Part shown: positions 21,873 to 32,500 of the stretch, piece after piece
Numbering within the stretch: position 1 is the first letter of the stretch
Layout of the letters: each line of letters opens with the position of its first letter
From: Fusobacterium varium
Lineage (GTDB): Bacteria > Fusobacteriota > Fusobacteriia > Fusobacteriales > Fusobacteriaceae
Length of the DNA: 64,000 bases
Direction of reading: 5' to 3'
NCBI GenBank assembly: GCA_900637705.1
Contig: LR134390.1
Coordinates: forward strand, 2,604,001-2,668,000
Notes under the pieces: model-generated
Database searches by the model: none
Seen by the model: the letters and a program-made list of their open reading frames with translations, nothing else
Told to the model about the DNA's origin: nothing
Program-made: the position numbers and the translations under genes

Positions 21873-23375
21873 TTATTGAAGCTTCATTAATACCCCACCA
21901 ATAACAAATAATGAACCAAATAAGAAAAGCCAACCTTGGAATTTAATTTGGAATTTTGCCCAAATTCCCCATTCTAATTTAGCAATACCTAATATAGCCA
22001 TTAAGATTCCTGATGTAGGAACAATAAGATTAGTAAATCCATCTCCCAATTGGAAAGCAAGAACTGCAACCTGTCTAGGAACTCCAACTAAGTCTGATAA
22101 TGGAGCCATGATAGGCATTGTCAAAGCTGCTTGACCAGAACCTGATACAACAAAGAAATTGAATACAGATTGGAATATATACATTACCCAAGCAGAAGCT
22201 GCTGCTGGCAATCCTCCAAGTCCATTGGCAACCCAGTTAAGAACTGTATTAAGTACACTTGGTGTTCCAGCTTCTGTTCCACCTAATACAAGAACTATTC
22301 CTTTTGCCATTCCCACTACTATAGCTGCTCCAATTAAATCTTCTGCACCTTTTCTAAATGATGTAGCTATATCATTTACAGTCATATCATTAAGTTTAAA
22401 AATTACACCAATTATTCCTGCCACAACACCCATTATTACAAATTGAGTAGCTATTTCAGGAAGATAATATCCAAATACTACAACTCCATATATTATCCAA
22501 GCCATTCCTAAAAGAACAACTAGTAAGACTAATTTATGTCCAAATTTAAAGTCAACTTCTCCTTGTTCCTCTAATTTAAATTCTTCCCTATAATATCTAT
22601 CTGCTTCATAAGAAATAGAGCTTTGTGGATTAGCTTTTATTTTATTAGCATATCTGATAGTATAGAATATTCCAAATGCTGTAAAAAATGCCCACATAGC
22701 CATTCTAAATCCAGCTGCTGAAAGTACAGGAATTCCTGCTACCCCTTGTGCTATTGCAACACTAAAAGGATTCATCCAAGATGTTCCAAATCCTATTTGT
22801 GTAGAAACATAAGTAATAAGTATACCTGTTATTCCATCATATCCCATTCCTATTACTATTGGGATAAGTACCATAGCAAATGGTATTGCCTCTTCTCCCA
22901 TTCCAAATACAGCTCCTCCTAAAGAAAATACAAAGAAAACTATTGGAAGAAGCAGCCATTCTGATCCTTTTGTCTTTTTTATCAAGGCATAAAGTCCTGA
23001 TTCAACTGCTTTAGTCTTTAATATAATTCCAAAAGATCCTCCAGTGATAAGAATAAATGCGATTACCCCTACTGCAGTTCCCCATTTATCCCCACTTACA
23101 ATACCTTCAAATACATAGTTTGCTACTCCAACTTCTCCACCTGGTTCAAAGAATTTTATTCCTTTTACTAAAGGCTCTCCCTGTTCATTTAATTCATAAG
23201 TAAAACTTCCTGCTACAGGAACTGTCCTAGTTTTTTCTGCCCCAGTTTCAGTTATATAACTAACTTTTTCCATTTGGAATTTTCCTACTGGAACCGTATG
23301 TGTTAATATTGCAGCTAAAATAACTACAAAAAATATGATTACATACGTATCTGGCATATTAAACTTTTTTTTCAT
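21873..23375 (-). CDS. yfcC: YfcC-family (C4-dicarboxylate/amino-acid type) membrane carrier
   Basis: 500-residue inner-membrane carrier with about 12 hydrophobic segments. The motif HTVPVGKF near the N-terminus, FSLGGAVFGMGEEAIPF (about 152-168) and SGSGQAALTMPIMAPLSDLVG (about 417-437) are characteristic of the YfcC/DcuC (anaerobic C4-dicarboxylate carrier-like) family. Substrates of the family include arginine/ornithine-type amino acids and dicarboxylates; which applies here is not visible. A start four codons upstream (GTG) is possible but overlaps GGAGG, which points to the ATG at 23373-23375. Transcribed alone, ending at its own terminator. Confidence 0.88.
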   Translation of the reverse strand: MKKKFNMPDTYVIIFFVVILAAILTHTVPVGKFQMEKVSYITETGAEKTRTVPVAGSFTYELNEQGEPLVKGIKFFEPGGEVGVANYVFEGIVSGDKWGTAVGVIAFILITGGSFGIILKTKAVESGLYALIKKTKGSEWLLLPIVFFVFSLGGAVFGMGEEAIPFAMVLIPIVIGMGYDGITGILITYVSTQIGFGTSWMNPFSVAIAQGVAGIPVLSAAGFRMAMWAFFTAFGIFYTIRYANKIKANPQSSISYEADRYYREEFKLEEQGEVDFKFGHKLVLLVVLLGMAWIIYGVVVFGYYLPEIATQFVIMGVVAGIIGVIFKLNDMTVNDIATSFRKGAEDLIGAAIVVGMAKGIVLVLGGTEAGTPSVLNTVLNWVANGLGGLPAAASAWVMYIFQSVFNFFVVSGSGQAALTMPIMAPLSDLVGVPRQVAVLAFQLGDGFTNLIVPTSGILMAILGIAKLEWGIWAKFQIKFQGWLFLFGSLFVIGGVLMKLQ

Positions 23376-23504
23376 TTTTACCTCCACAAATTTTTAATAC
23401 TATTATTATACTTTATGTTTTTAATTAAATCAATACTTAATGATATAAACTATATTTAAAATTTTTAAGAGGTATTTTATTCAGCTTTTTTATAAGTATT
23501 TATA

Positions 23505-25080
23505 CTAAAATCTCTTTCCTTGACCTATTAATTTTCCATCTTGGCTATAACGTTTATATTCCTTTTCTTTACCATTTTCATATATATACTCCTCAGCTAT
23601 TTTTCCATTTGTATAGAAAAATCTCTGTACTCCATCTCTTTTTCCTGCTTTATAATTTTCTTCTGATATAATAATTTCTCCTGAATATTGCACCCATCTT
23701 CCTTCCTTTTCATCCATCTCATATCTTCCTTGTTTGTATACTTTTCCATTTGGATAATATTCAGTTACTGTTCCATGACGAAGACCATTTTTAAATTCTG
23801 ATTCTCTTTTAAAATAATCTTTTCTATCAAAATCAGTAGGGGTATATTGTATCTGTTTCCCTTCCATTTTCCCATTTTCATTGTAGTTATAAATAGATAC
23901 ATTTTTCCCTTTTTCATCAAAAGTATTCCATGTCCCTACCCTCATAGACTCTTTATATGTACCTGAGATTTCTATATTTCCCTGTTTATTATATTTTTTA
24001 TAATCACCTTCCAGCCTGTCATTAGAATATGTTTCTTCAATAGACAACTTGCCATCTTCATAATAAGTTCTAAATATTCCTTCCTTTTTACCAGAAACAT
24101 AATTTAACTGTCTATATATTTTTCCACTTGGATAGTATATTTCTACAGTTCCATCTATTCCCCCATTTATATAATTTCCTTGTTCTATCTTGTTTCCATT
24201 TTTATCATATTTTGTATAGATTCCATTAAGAATACCCCCCTGAAAATTTTCTTCCCAAAGAAGAGTTCTTTTTCTGCTTATCCCTTGCCACAGTCCATCT
24301 TTTTTGTCTTCTACATAATTTCCTTTGATTTCCACATTTCCATCTTGATAATATTTTACATATGTCCCATTTTTCTTCCATTTTGATAAATAATTTCATA
24401 TTGAAGATTTTTTCCAAAATATATCTTTTCTACGCCTTCTTTTTTTCCATTTTCATAGATAGTTTCGCTTTTTTTATCCCCATTAACTGCGTATGTTATA
24501 TAGCTACCATTAAGTACACCATTTATATAGGTTCCTGTTGCTTTTGTATTTCCATTTTCATATTTTAATATATACTCTCCTAATGGTTTGTTTTCCTTGT
24601 AAGTAATCTCTTCTTTTAAAAGTCCATTAGTATAAAATTTACTCCATTTTCCATCTCTTACTCCATATCTGTATTCTCTTTTTCCTTTATTCTTCCATCA
24701 GTATCATAAATTATTTCTTCTCCATCTTTCTTTCCATCAATATATGAAGTTTCTGATTTTATAGAGCCATTACTATAGTATTCTTTGTACACTCCATTCT
24801 TCTGTTCCCTTTTTACAGTTGTAGGAAGTGTTTTTACCTTTGAAATAGGTTGTGTCACAGTGGTTTTTGTTACTTTCATTACTGGTTTTTTAGATGTTTT
24901 AGATAAATTTGCTGCTATTTCTATATTTTTCTTACTTTCATTGATATTAGCTTCAATCTTCGATTTTATATCTAAATCTTTAATTTTTTTCTGAGCAAAA
25001 TATACTCCTCCAGCTAATATTCCTGCTATGATTAATATTACAATAAATGCTATTAAAAAATTCTTTCCTTTTTCACTCAT
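23505..25080 (-). pseudogene. Membrane-anchored MORN/YwqK-repeat protein, two frameshifts
   Basis: The N-terminus (24658-25080) has one membrane anchor (residues about 8-29), a coiled or disordered linker, then the first repeats. The later frames contain at least ten copies of a roughly 20-24-residue module of the type YYxNGKI-x-E-x-Y-x-GKxxG, matching toxin-antitoxin YwqK/MORN-variant repeats (for example YYPNGKVYKQGRY and YYEDGKLSIEETY). Breaks are at T5 runs on the plus strand (24679-24683 and 24370-24374); adding one base to each gives a continuous protein of about 525 residues, repeats in register throughout. Such repeat proteins face the periplasm or cytosol with unknown role; antitoxin naming comes from one B. 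subtilis relative and should not be taken literally. GGGAAG site before the ATG. Confidence 0.8.
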
Positions 25081-25425
25081 ATATCTTCCCTCATTATTAT
25101 TTTTTCAATTATATTGTACCATCTTATTCCATTATATTTCTATAACCTTTTTTAAAAAGCAAACTTAAAATTTTTTATTTTTTACATAATAATATTTTAT
25201 TAGTATTTATATTAAAATTTCTAAAGAAGAAATTATCAAGCACTAAAGTTATGTTTAATTTTACTATCAAATATATATAGCATTAAGTAATTTTCTAAGA
25301 TTTGAAAAGAGTGACTTAGCAAAAAATTTAAATTTAATTTCTATATTTCATTAGTCTTTTTTATTTTTTAAAAATATTATATTATCTAATTTTTAATAAT
25401 TATTTTTCTCTTTAATATAAAAAAT
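25081..25425. other. Intergenic region, no gene seen
   Basis: About 345 very A+T-rich bases between divergent genes; no frame with a ribosome site, no strong hairpin. The promoter for patB follows it. Confidence 0.6.
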
Positions 25426-25454
25426 TTGACAAATTAAAAATATAGTAGTATATT
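25426..25454 (+). promoter_or_regulatory. Promoter of the patB-M20-abgT operon
   Basis: Consensus TTGACA (25426-25431), 17-base spacer, TATATT (25449-25454); the start codon is 66 bases downstream. Confidence 0.82.
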
Positions 25455-25520
25455 TTCATTAATATAGATTAGATACTTAACTATTAAATCAATAAAATAT
25501 AAATGTCATAGGAGGAATAT

Positions 25521-26702
25521 ATGAAATATGATTTTAATACTTTAATTTCTAGAAAAAATACTGGTTCATCAAAATGGGAGCAAATGTATAAAACAAATCC
25601 CAATATCGGAGAAGATATAGTTCCTTTATCTGTTGCAGATATGGAACTAAAAAATGCTCCTGAAATAATAGAAGGGTTAAGAGAATATTTAAAATCAGCA
25701 GTTTTAGGATATACTTCCCCATATAAAGCATTTACTGATTCAGTTGTAGATTGGATGCAGAGAAGACATAATTTTTCTATTAAACCTCAATGGATAGTAA
25801 ATACTGCTGGGGTTGTTCCTGCATTTTTCACTGCTATCAGAGCCTTTACAAAACCTGGTGATGGAGTTGTAATTATGAGCCCTGTTTATTATCCATTTTA
25901 CAATGCTATAAAATTTAATGAAAGAACTTTGGTTGATTGTCCATTGATAGAAAAAAATGGATATTATACTATAGATTTTGAAAAATTTGATGAAATTACA
26001 AAAAAACCTGAAAATAAACTTTTCCTTTTCTGCAGTCCTCATAACCCAGTAGGAAGAGTATGGAAAGTTGAAGAATTAAAAAAACTTGAAGAAATAATTC
26101 TTAAAAATAATGTAACTGTTATCTCTGATGAGATACATCATGATATTATAATGCCTGGCTATAAGCATACAGTATTTCAAACATTATCTGATGAATTAGC
26201 TGACAGAACCATAACTTGTACAGCACCTTCTAAAACATTTAATTTAGCTGGAATGGGAATATCTAATATCATTATTAAAAATCCTGTAATCAAAGAAAAA
26301 TTTATCCAAGAAATAAATAATGTTTCTGGTTTTCCTTTCAGTATTTTAGGATATAAAGCCTGCGAACTTGCATATACAAAAGCTGAGAACTGGTTGGAAG
26401 AATTTATAACTGTAATAGATGAAAATCAAAAAATAGTAAAAGAGTTTTTTGAAAAAAATTATCCTAAGATAAAAGCTCCTCTTATTGAAGGTACATATCT
26501 CCAATGGATAGATTTTAGAGCTCTAGGCATGGATCCTAAAAAAATGGAAGATTTTATGACTAATGAAGCACAATTATTTCTAGATGAAGGATATATATTT
26601 GGGAAATCAGGAGAAGGATATGAAAGAATAAATCTTGCTGCTCCTTCATGGGTTATTAAAGGTGCTCTTGAAAGATTGGACAAGGCTTTAAAAAAACTAT
26701 AA
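25521..26702 (+). CDS. patB: PatB/MalY-family PLP-dependent C-S lyase (cystathionine beta-lyase type)
   Basis: 393-residue fold-type I PLP enzyme. It shows PLSVADMELKNAPEI near residue 38, CSPHNPVGRVW (about 171), SDEIHHDIIMPG (about 207) and the PLP-lysine motif SKTFNLAGMG (about 237), the hallmarks of the PatB/MalY group, which cleave cystathionine and other cysteine S-conjugates to pyruvate, ammonia and a thiol. GGAGG precedes the ATG by seven bases. It begins an operon with an M20 amidohydrolase and an AbgT transporter, suggesting the substrate is released from an imported N-acylated precursor. In fusobacteria such lyases are known H2S or thiol sources; here this is inference. Confidence 0.9.
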   Translation: MKYDFNTLISRKNTGSSKWEQMYKTNPNIGEDIVPLSVADMELKNAPEIIEGLREYLKSAVLGYTSPYKAFTDSVVDWMQRRHNFSIKPQWIVNTAGVVPAFFTAIRAFTKPGDGVVIMSPVYYPFYNAIKFNERTLVDCPLIEKNGYYTIDFEKFDEITKKPENKLFLFCSPHNPVGRVWKVEELKKLEEIILKNNVTVISDEIHHDIIMPGYKHTVFQTLSDELADRTITCTAPSKTFNLAGMGISNIIIKNPVIKEKFIQEINNVSGFPFSILGYKACELAYTKAENWLEEFITVIDENQKIVKEFFEKNYPKIKAPLIEGTYLQWIDFRALGMDPKKMEDFMTNEAQLFLDEGYIFGKSGEGYERINLAAPSWVIKGALERLDKALKKL

Positions 26703-26736
26703 TCTAACTGCATAAAAATATTTGGGAGGTAAATTT

Positions 26737-27932
26737 ATGTTGTCAAATGAAATGATACTATCAGCTGCTAAAGAAGTTGAAGAATATGTAAAACTTACAA
26801 GAGGATATTTGCATGAAAACCCTGAGATTTCTGGTCAGGAATTTGATACAAGTGCATTTTTAAAAAAGGAAGTTGCAGCTTTAGGACTCCCTATTGAAAA
26901 TGTTTCAACAACTGGTTTTATTGCCACTTTAAAATGTAAAAAACCTGGAAAAACACTTGCTTTAAGAAGTGATATAGATGCTTTGAAAATGTCTGAAAGT
27001 GAAACTAATATGTCTGGTAAGAAAAAATATATTTCTAAAAGACCAGAAGCATGTCATTCTTGTGGTCATGACAGTCATATGGCTATGCTTCTTGGTTCTA
27101 TGAAAATCTTAGTCAAACTTAAAGACTTCCTTTCTGGAACTATTATATTCTGTTTTGAAGAAGGAGAAGAAACAGGTTGTGGAATAGATAAAATGTTAGA
27201 AGTACTTTCTAAAAAAATATAGATGCAGTCTGGGGAATGCATATTACTTCTTTTATGAAAACTGGTACTGTCAGTGTTGACCCTGGACCAAGAATGGCTG
27301 GAGCTGCCCTCATAAATATGAATATTATAGGAAGAGGAGGTCATGGTTCAAGACCTGATCTTTCTATTAATCCTCTTTTTGGTGCTGCTAATGTTCTAAT
27401 GTCATTGTCTTCTGCATGGGTTAACAGAATAGATTCAAATGAAACTGTAACATTAGGTCTTGCCACTATCAATGGTGGTACTGCTGCAAATATAATTCCT
27501 GATAAAGTTTCTATTACAGGGACTATAAGATATTTTAATATCGAAGAAGGAAAAAAAGCTTTTAATCTTATCAAAGAAGTTTCTACATATGCTGCTAAAT
27601 CACAAAATTGTTCAATAGAATTTGCTCCTGATATGAGAATAGCTGCCAATCCTACAATAAATGATACACAATTATCTACTTTTGCTGCAAAACACTTAAG
27701 TGAAATACTTCCTGAAGGAGCACTTATCCATCAAGAAAAATGGTATGCTTCTGAATCTTTCAATAAATATTCAATTCTATGTCCAACTTTATTTGTATTT
27801 GTGGGAGCAGGGAATAAAGAAGTTGGCTCAACAGCTGAACATCATAATGTTCATTTTGATCTTGATGAAAATGCTTTCATCACTGGTGTTATTTCTACAG
27901 TAAAATTTGCTTCATGTTTTTTAAATATCTGA
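26737..27932 (+). pseudogene. M20-family amidohydrolase (AbgA/AbgB-like), frameshifted
   Basis: Metal-dependent N-acyl amino-acid or peptide hydrolase. Metal-site motifs: LRSDIDAL (about residue 74), CHSCGHDSHMAM (about 106), FEEGEETG (about 141), and in the second frame GRGGHGSRPD and the late EHHNVHFD. The frame breaks at A7 (27211-27217), reading KKI-stop; one more A gives KKNIDAVWGMHI and a 398-residue protein, the family's usual size. GGGAGG at 26724-26729 fits the ATG at 26737; a TTG five codons earlier is rejected. Second gene of the operon, 34 bases after patB. Likely frees an amino acid (or p-aminobenzoate) from a conjugate carried in by the AbgT protein. Confidence 0.87.
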
Positions 27933-27946
27933 GGGGTGGATAGATT

Positions 27947-29461
27947 ATGAAAGAAAAAGAAAAAAGTGGGTTTCTTAACTGGATAGAAGTTGTGGGAAAT
28001 AAAATGCCACATCCTATGGCTTTATTCCTTTATATTATTATCATTGTTTTAGGGCTTTCATTTATTTTAGGTAAATTAGGAGTTTCAGCTATACACCCTA
28101 CTTCTGGAGAAACTATATCTGTAATAAATCTTATAAGCCTAAAAGGATTTATGCTTTTAGTCCCTAATTTTGTTAAAAATTTCCAAAACTTTCCTGTTCT
28201 TGGTGTCGTTATTATACTTGGTATAGCAACTGGTTTCTGTGACAGAAGTGGATTTTTTACATCTGCAATAAAAATGGGATTATATGGGAGAAAAGGTAAT
28301 ATAGCTATATATGTAATAGCTACTATAGGAGTGCTCGGAAATCAGGCTGGAGATGCTGCCTTTATTCTTATCCCTGCTATTTCAGGAGCAATATTTTATG
28401 GACTTAGAAGAAATCCTTTAGCTGGAGTATTTCTAGGTTATGCATCTGTTGGTGGTGGATTTAGCACTTCCCTCATTCCTGGAGGCTGGGACGTAGTTCT
28501 TACTCCAATTTCTATACAGTCAGCTACAAGTATCCTTCCTAATTTTGATATGCCTCTATTGAATGGATATTTTTTCCTATTTGTTTCAGCTATTCTTGTA
28601 ATAATCGCTTCAGCAATTGTTACTATAAAAATTATTGAACCAATGCTTGGTGAATATCAATTTACTGAAAGTGATAATTCTGATATGACAATAACAGATG
28701 AAGAAAGAAAAGCTGTGAAAAAAGCTGGAAGAAATGTCTTAATATTTTTAATTATTCTAATAGTAAGTTGTATACCACAAAATAGTTTTCTTAGAAATCC
28801 AATAAATCACTCATTAATATTTGGAGCTCCACTTATGCAGTGCCTTCAATTTATTATAATAATAGTTTTTTCCCTAGCAGGACTTACTTATGCAATAACT
28901 GTAAAAAAAATTCAAAGTATAAACGATGTTTATACTATGATGTCTGAATCTATATCTTCATTATCTGGCTTTATAGCTTTAGCAGTAGTTATCGGACAAT
29001 TTCTTTTCCTTTTTGATAAATCAAATCTTGCTCAAGTTCTTGCAATAAAAGGTGGAAATTTTCTTGCTTCTCTTCCAATCCCTACACAAATAATAGTTGT
29101 CTGTTTTCTGTTGCTGACAGCTCTTGTAAATCTTTTCATAGGAAGTGGTGGAACAAAATGGCTTTTAATGGGTCCAATATTTGTTCCTATGCTGATACAA
29201 TTAAATATACATCCAGCTTTCACACAAGCTATCTATAGACTTGGAGATTGTTCTACTAATCATCTTACTCCATTATTTGCCTACTTTGCTATATTACTTA
29301 CAACAGCTCAAAAATATGATAAAAATACAGGTATGGGAACTTTATTTGCAGCTATGCTTCCCTACTCATTTGTATTCCTTTGTATATTTATAGTTCAGAT
29401 AGTTGTATGGATGACATTTAATCTTCCTGTTGGTCCTGGTGGGGTTATCTGGCTATCTTAA
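27947..29461 (+). CDS. AbgT-family transporter
   Basis: 504-residue inner-membrane protein with about 11-13 hydrophobic segments. The AbgT family signatures PHPMALFLYIIIIV, GNQAGDAAFILIPAIS (about 131) and the late FIGSGGTKWLLMGPIFVPM (about 399) with YRLGDCSTNHLTPLFAY are clear. Family members move p-aminobenzoyl-glutamate or export sulfonamides. Placed 14 bases behind an M20 hydrolase as in E. coli abgAB-abgT, it probably imports an N-acyl amino acid conjugate. GAGGGG site before the ATG. Confidence 0.92.
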   Translation: MKEKEKSGFLNWIEVVGNKMPHPMALFLYIIIIVLGLSFILGKLGVSAIHPTSGETISVINLISLKGFMLLVPNFVKNFQNFPVLGVVIILGIATGFCDRSGFFTSAIKMGLYGRKGNIAIYVIATIGVLGNQAGDAAFILIPAISGAIFYGLRRNPLAGVFLGYASVGGGFSTSLIPGGWDVVLTPISIQSATSILPNFDMPLLNGYFFLFVSAILVIIASAIVTIKIIEPMLGEYQFTESDNSDMTITDEERKAVKKAGRNVLIFLIILIVSCIPQNSFLRNPINHSLIFGAPLMQCLQFIIIIVFSLAGLTYAITVKKIQSINDVYTMMSESISSLSGFIALAVVIGQFLFLFDKSNLAQVLAIKGGNFLASLPIPTQIIVVCFLLLTALVNLFIGSGGTKWLLMGPIFVPMLIQLNIHPAFTQAIYRLGDCSTNHLTPLFAYFAILLTTAQKYDKNTGMGTLFAAMLPYSFVFLCIFIVQIVVWMTFNLPVGPGGVIWLS

Positions 29462-29475
29462 TTTTATAAAAAAAT

Positions 29476-29499
29476 GGAGCTGTTGCAATTGGCAGTTCC
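29476..29499 (+). terminator. Terminator after the AbgT gene
   Basis: GGAGCTG (29476-29482) pairs with CAGTTCC (29493-29499, one G-U), then TTTTGTTTT. Confidence 0.7.
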
Positions 29500-29520
29500 T
29501 TTTGTTTTCTCTAAAAAAAT

Positions 29521-29548
29521 AAAGAAGGGCTATTTATTACCCTTCTTT
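29521..29548. terminator. Terminator after the autotransporter gene
   Basis: Perfect nine-base arms AAAGAAGGG (29521-29529) and CCCTTCTTT (29540-29548), ten-base loop, between converging genes. Confidence 0.8.
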
Positions 29549-29597
29549 AAAAAACTATTAAAACGATTTTTTTCTAAAAATTTCTAATTACCTCTAA

Positions 29598-32500
29598 TTA
29601 AAACCTATACCCCAGTCCTGCTCCTACTATCCATTCACCTTTTGCTCTGTTCTTTCCACTTTCATTGTGTGAATCTCTTTCTACTGAATAACTTCCTTTT
29701 ACATCAAACAGAATTCCACTTTCAAGTTCAAGCGCGTACTTAGCATTTAATCCTATACTGTGTTTATTTTTATGAGCTACCAAAATATCAAAGTCGCTTC
29801 CACCTTTAAATCTTCCTGTGATATTCTCTTCATCTGCCCCAGTAAGCAGTCTTGTATAGCTTACCCCTGCTGACAGGGTGCTTTTCCCTTTCTCATGTGG
29901 TATTACTTTCTTAATGTCTAATCCCACTTTTGCTGCTGTATAGTCAAATGTTTTTGAATCTGTTTCTATTGCTAATACCTTGCTTCCTTCATCTGCGCCC
30001 TCTTGGTCTACATATGTATACGACAATGTTCCATATGGTTCTAAGAATAGATTTTCTCCTATATTATGAGAATATCTTCCATTTAGGTAAATATCATATG
30101 TCATATCATTATAGTTATCTGAGTAACTTCTTGTTTCTGTTATTCCTCTTCCTGCTGCAATTCTGTCTGCATCATAATCTCCATACTGCAGCCCTAATCC
30201 TCCTGTTACTTTTAGATTTCCTACATACTTTTTAGCATATGCTCCCATATATAGCGCATCTCCATCTACTTTTGACCCATTAGACAAATCAGATTTAAGT
30301 TTGTTTCCTCCAATTACTACTCCATAAGTCAATGTATCTGATACTCCATATTCTCCAAGTATATATGCTCCAGTTATCTTAGTATCTGCGTCCATATCAG
30401 AACTTCCTATATCATAAGTGTAGTATCCTTTTCCATAGTATGTATCCTTAGTTCCTCCATCTACATGAGTCAGTCCACCCATTATCAACCATTTATTCAG
30501 TTCTGGTTGGAATTGATTTTCTGTGGCTATATCTCTAAACATTCCCACTGACTTTCTTGAAAGTTCACTTGAATATGAATATGGATTTCCTGCATAGATG
30601 TCATTTAAGTATCCTAAGAATGTTGAAAGTTTCTCATCACTATCTACATTAAAATTAGCTATTAAATCATCGACACTTAAAATTCCATGATATATCTTAT
30701 TAAGCTCTTTGTATTTAAGTATTTCAGGAATATCCCATCTTATAACAACTTTTACTTCATTTTCAGATAGTTTCAATATAGTATGCAACTGGGAAGTAGT
30801 ATCAAGAGTTCCTTCATTCCCTGTTACTAATCCATCTCCTAAAGTAGTCTTTCCAAAAGATATTATACTCTCATTTCCTGCTCCATTGAGAGCAAGTAGA
30901 AGTTTTCCTCCATCAGTTGAAGATATTTCTCCTTCATTTTCATAAAGTGCATGACCTACAATTTTATCTGCTTCATCTCCACTTCCCATTTCACTGCTAT
31001 TTATTCTCAATGTAAGAGTTCCATTTTCCTCTATTGTTATCTTCTCTGCACCTGTTACTTCTAATTCTGCTACTTCTCCACTAGCATTAATAGTTTTCTC
31101 AAATAAAGTAACATTTGTATTTATATTCATCTTTTCAAAACTAGATATATTATATAGGATTCTTACTCCTTCCCTCTCTGCTGGATTTGACTTAGCAACT
31201 GAACTCATTCCAAAATTAAGAGTATCATCTCCATCTCCACCATCAAGAGTTCCATTGATTATTGTTCCATCTCCTACTGTGAGAATATCAGCTCCAGCTC
31301 CCATATTTATATTTCCATTGACTACAGTATTTTGAGTTGCAGATTTTTTCTCTTCATTAATTTTATATTCAATTTCTCCTGACTGTAGTATTAGAGTATC
31401 TCCATTGTTACTTCCTGATATGGCTATACCATTAGTACTATCTTCTATCCCTCCATTTACTATTGTTCCTGATAAAGTCAGCTCTTTATCTCCTGTATCT
31501 CCAAATACAACTGTTGTTCCATAAGCATTGATTATTGAACCTGTTACTTCAGCATTTGAAGCTGTTACTTTTAAAGTTTCGTCTTTTCCATTTAAAATAT
31601 AATTATCATAATTATTATTTCCTAATTCAATGCTTTCTGTTGATGTTCCTGTCCCTGAACCACCTTCTATATTAGCATTTTTTATAGTCATACCTCTTGA
31701 TTTTATTACTTTCCCATCTTTATCATACTCTATTGTTATATCTTGAGTTCCTGCAGTTCCTGCAGTTATTGTACCCTTACCTTCATTTTTTATTGTAAGT
31801 CCATAGTTATTCATATTAGTTATAGTTCCAGCATTTACATCTTGATCTTTTCCATTTACAAGTATTCCATAATTATTTACTGTATCTATAGTTTTAGAGC
31901 CCTCATTCTTTATAGCATTATCGGTTCCATAAATAACTCCTGTATTTTCTATATTTCCCATTTTACCAAAATTATATATTCCACAACTTTCATAATTGCC
32001 ATCATGTTTACTAGTACCACTTATTATTCCTGTATTTATTATATTTCCAATTTTATCTACACTATATATTCCATATATTCCATAACTTTTACCAGAGCTA
32101 TCAAGTTTACCAGTACCACTTATTATTCCTGTATTTGTTATATTTTCCATTGTATGTGTATTATTTATTCCCCTACCACTACCAGTACTAGAACCAGAAC
32201 CATTTATCAGTCCTGCATTTGTTATATTTCCCATTTGAGCTAGAGATTCAAGTGAATAATTAGTTATTCCATAACCAGAACCAGAACTAAGGCCATTACC
32301 ATAACCACTTATTACTCCCGTATTTGTTATATCTCCAATTGTGCCTTCATCATTCTCTATTCCATAACCATTACCATAACCATAACTACTAGAACAATAA
32401 CCACTTATTACTCCTGTATTTGTTATATCTCCAATTGTGCCTTTATAATTCTCTATTCCATTACCATAACCACTAGAACTAGTACCATAACCACTTATTA

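Noticed and set aside
31743-32243. 166-codon plus-strand frame rich in Ser, Tyr and Ile
   Set aside because: It is the antisense image of the autotransporter's repeat region; low-complexity composition and no ribosome site.
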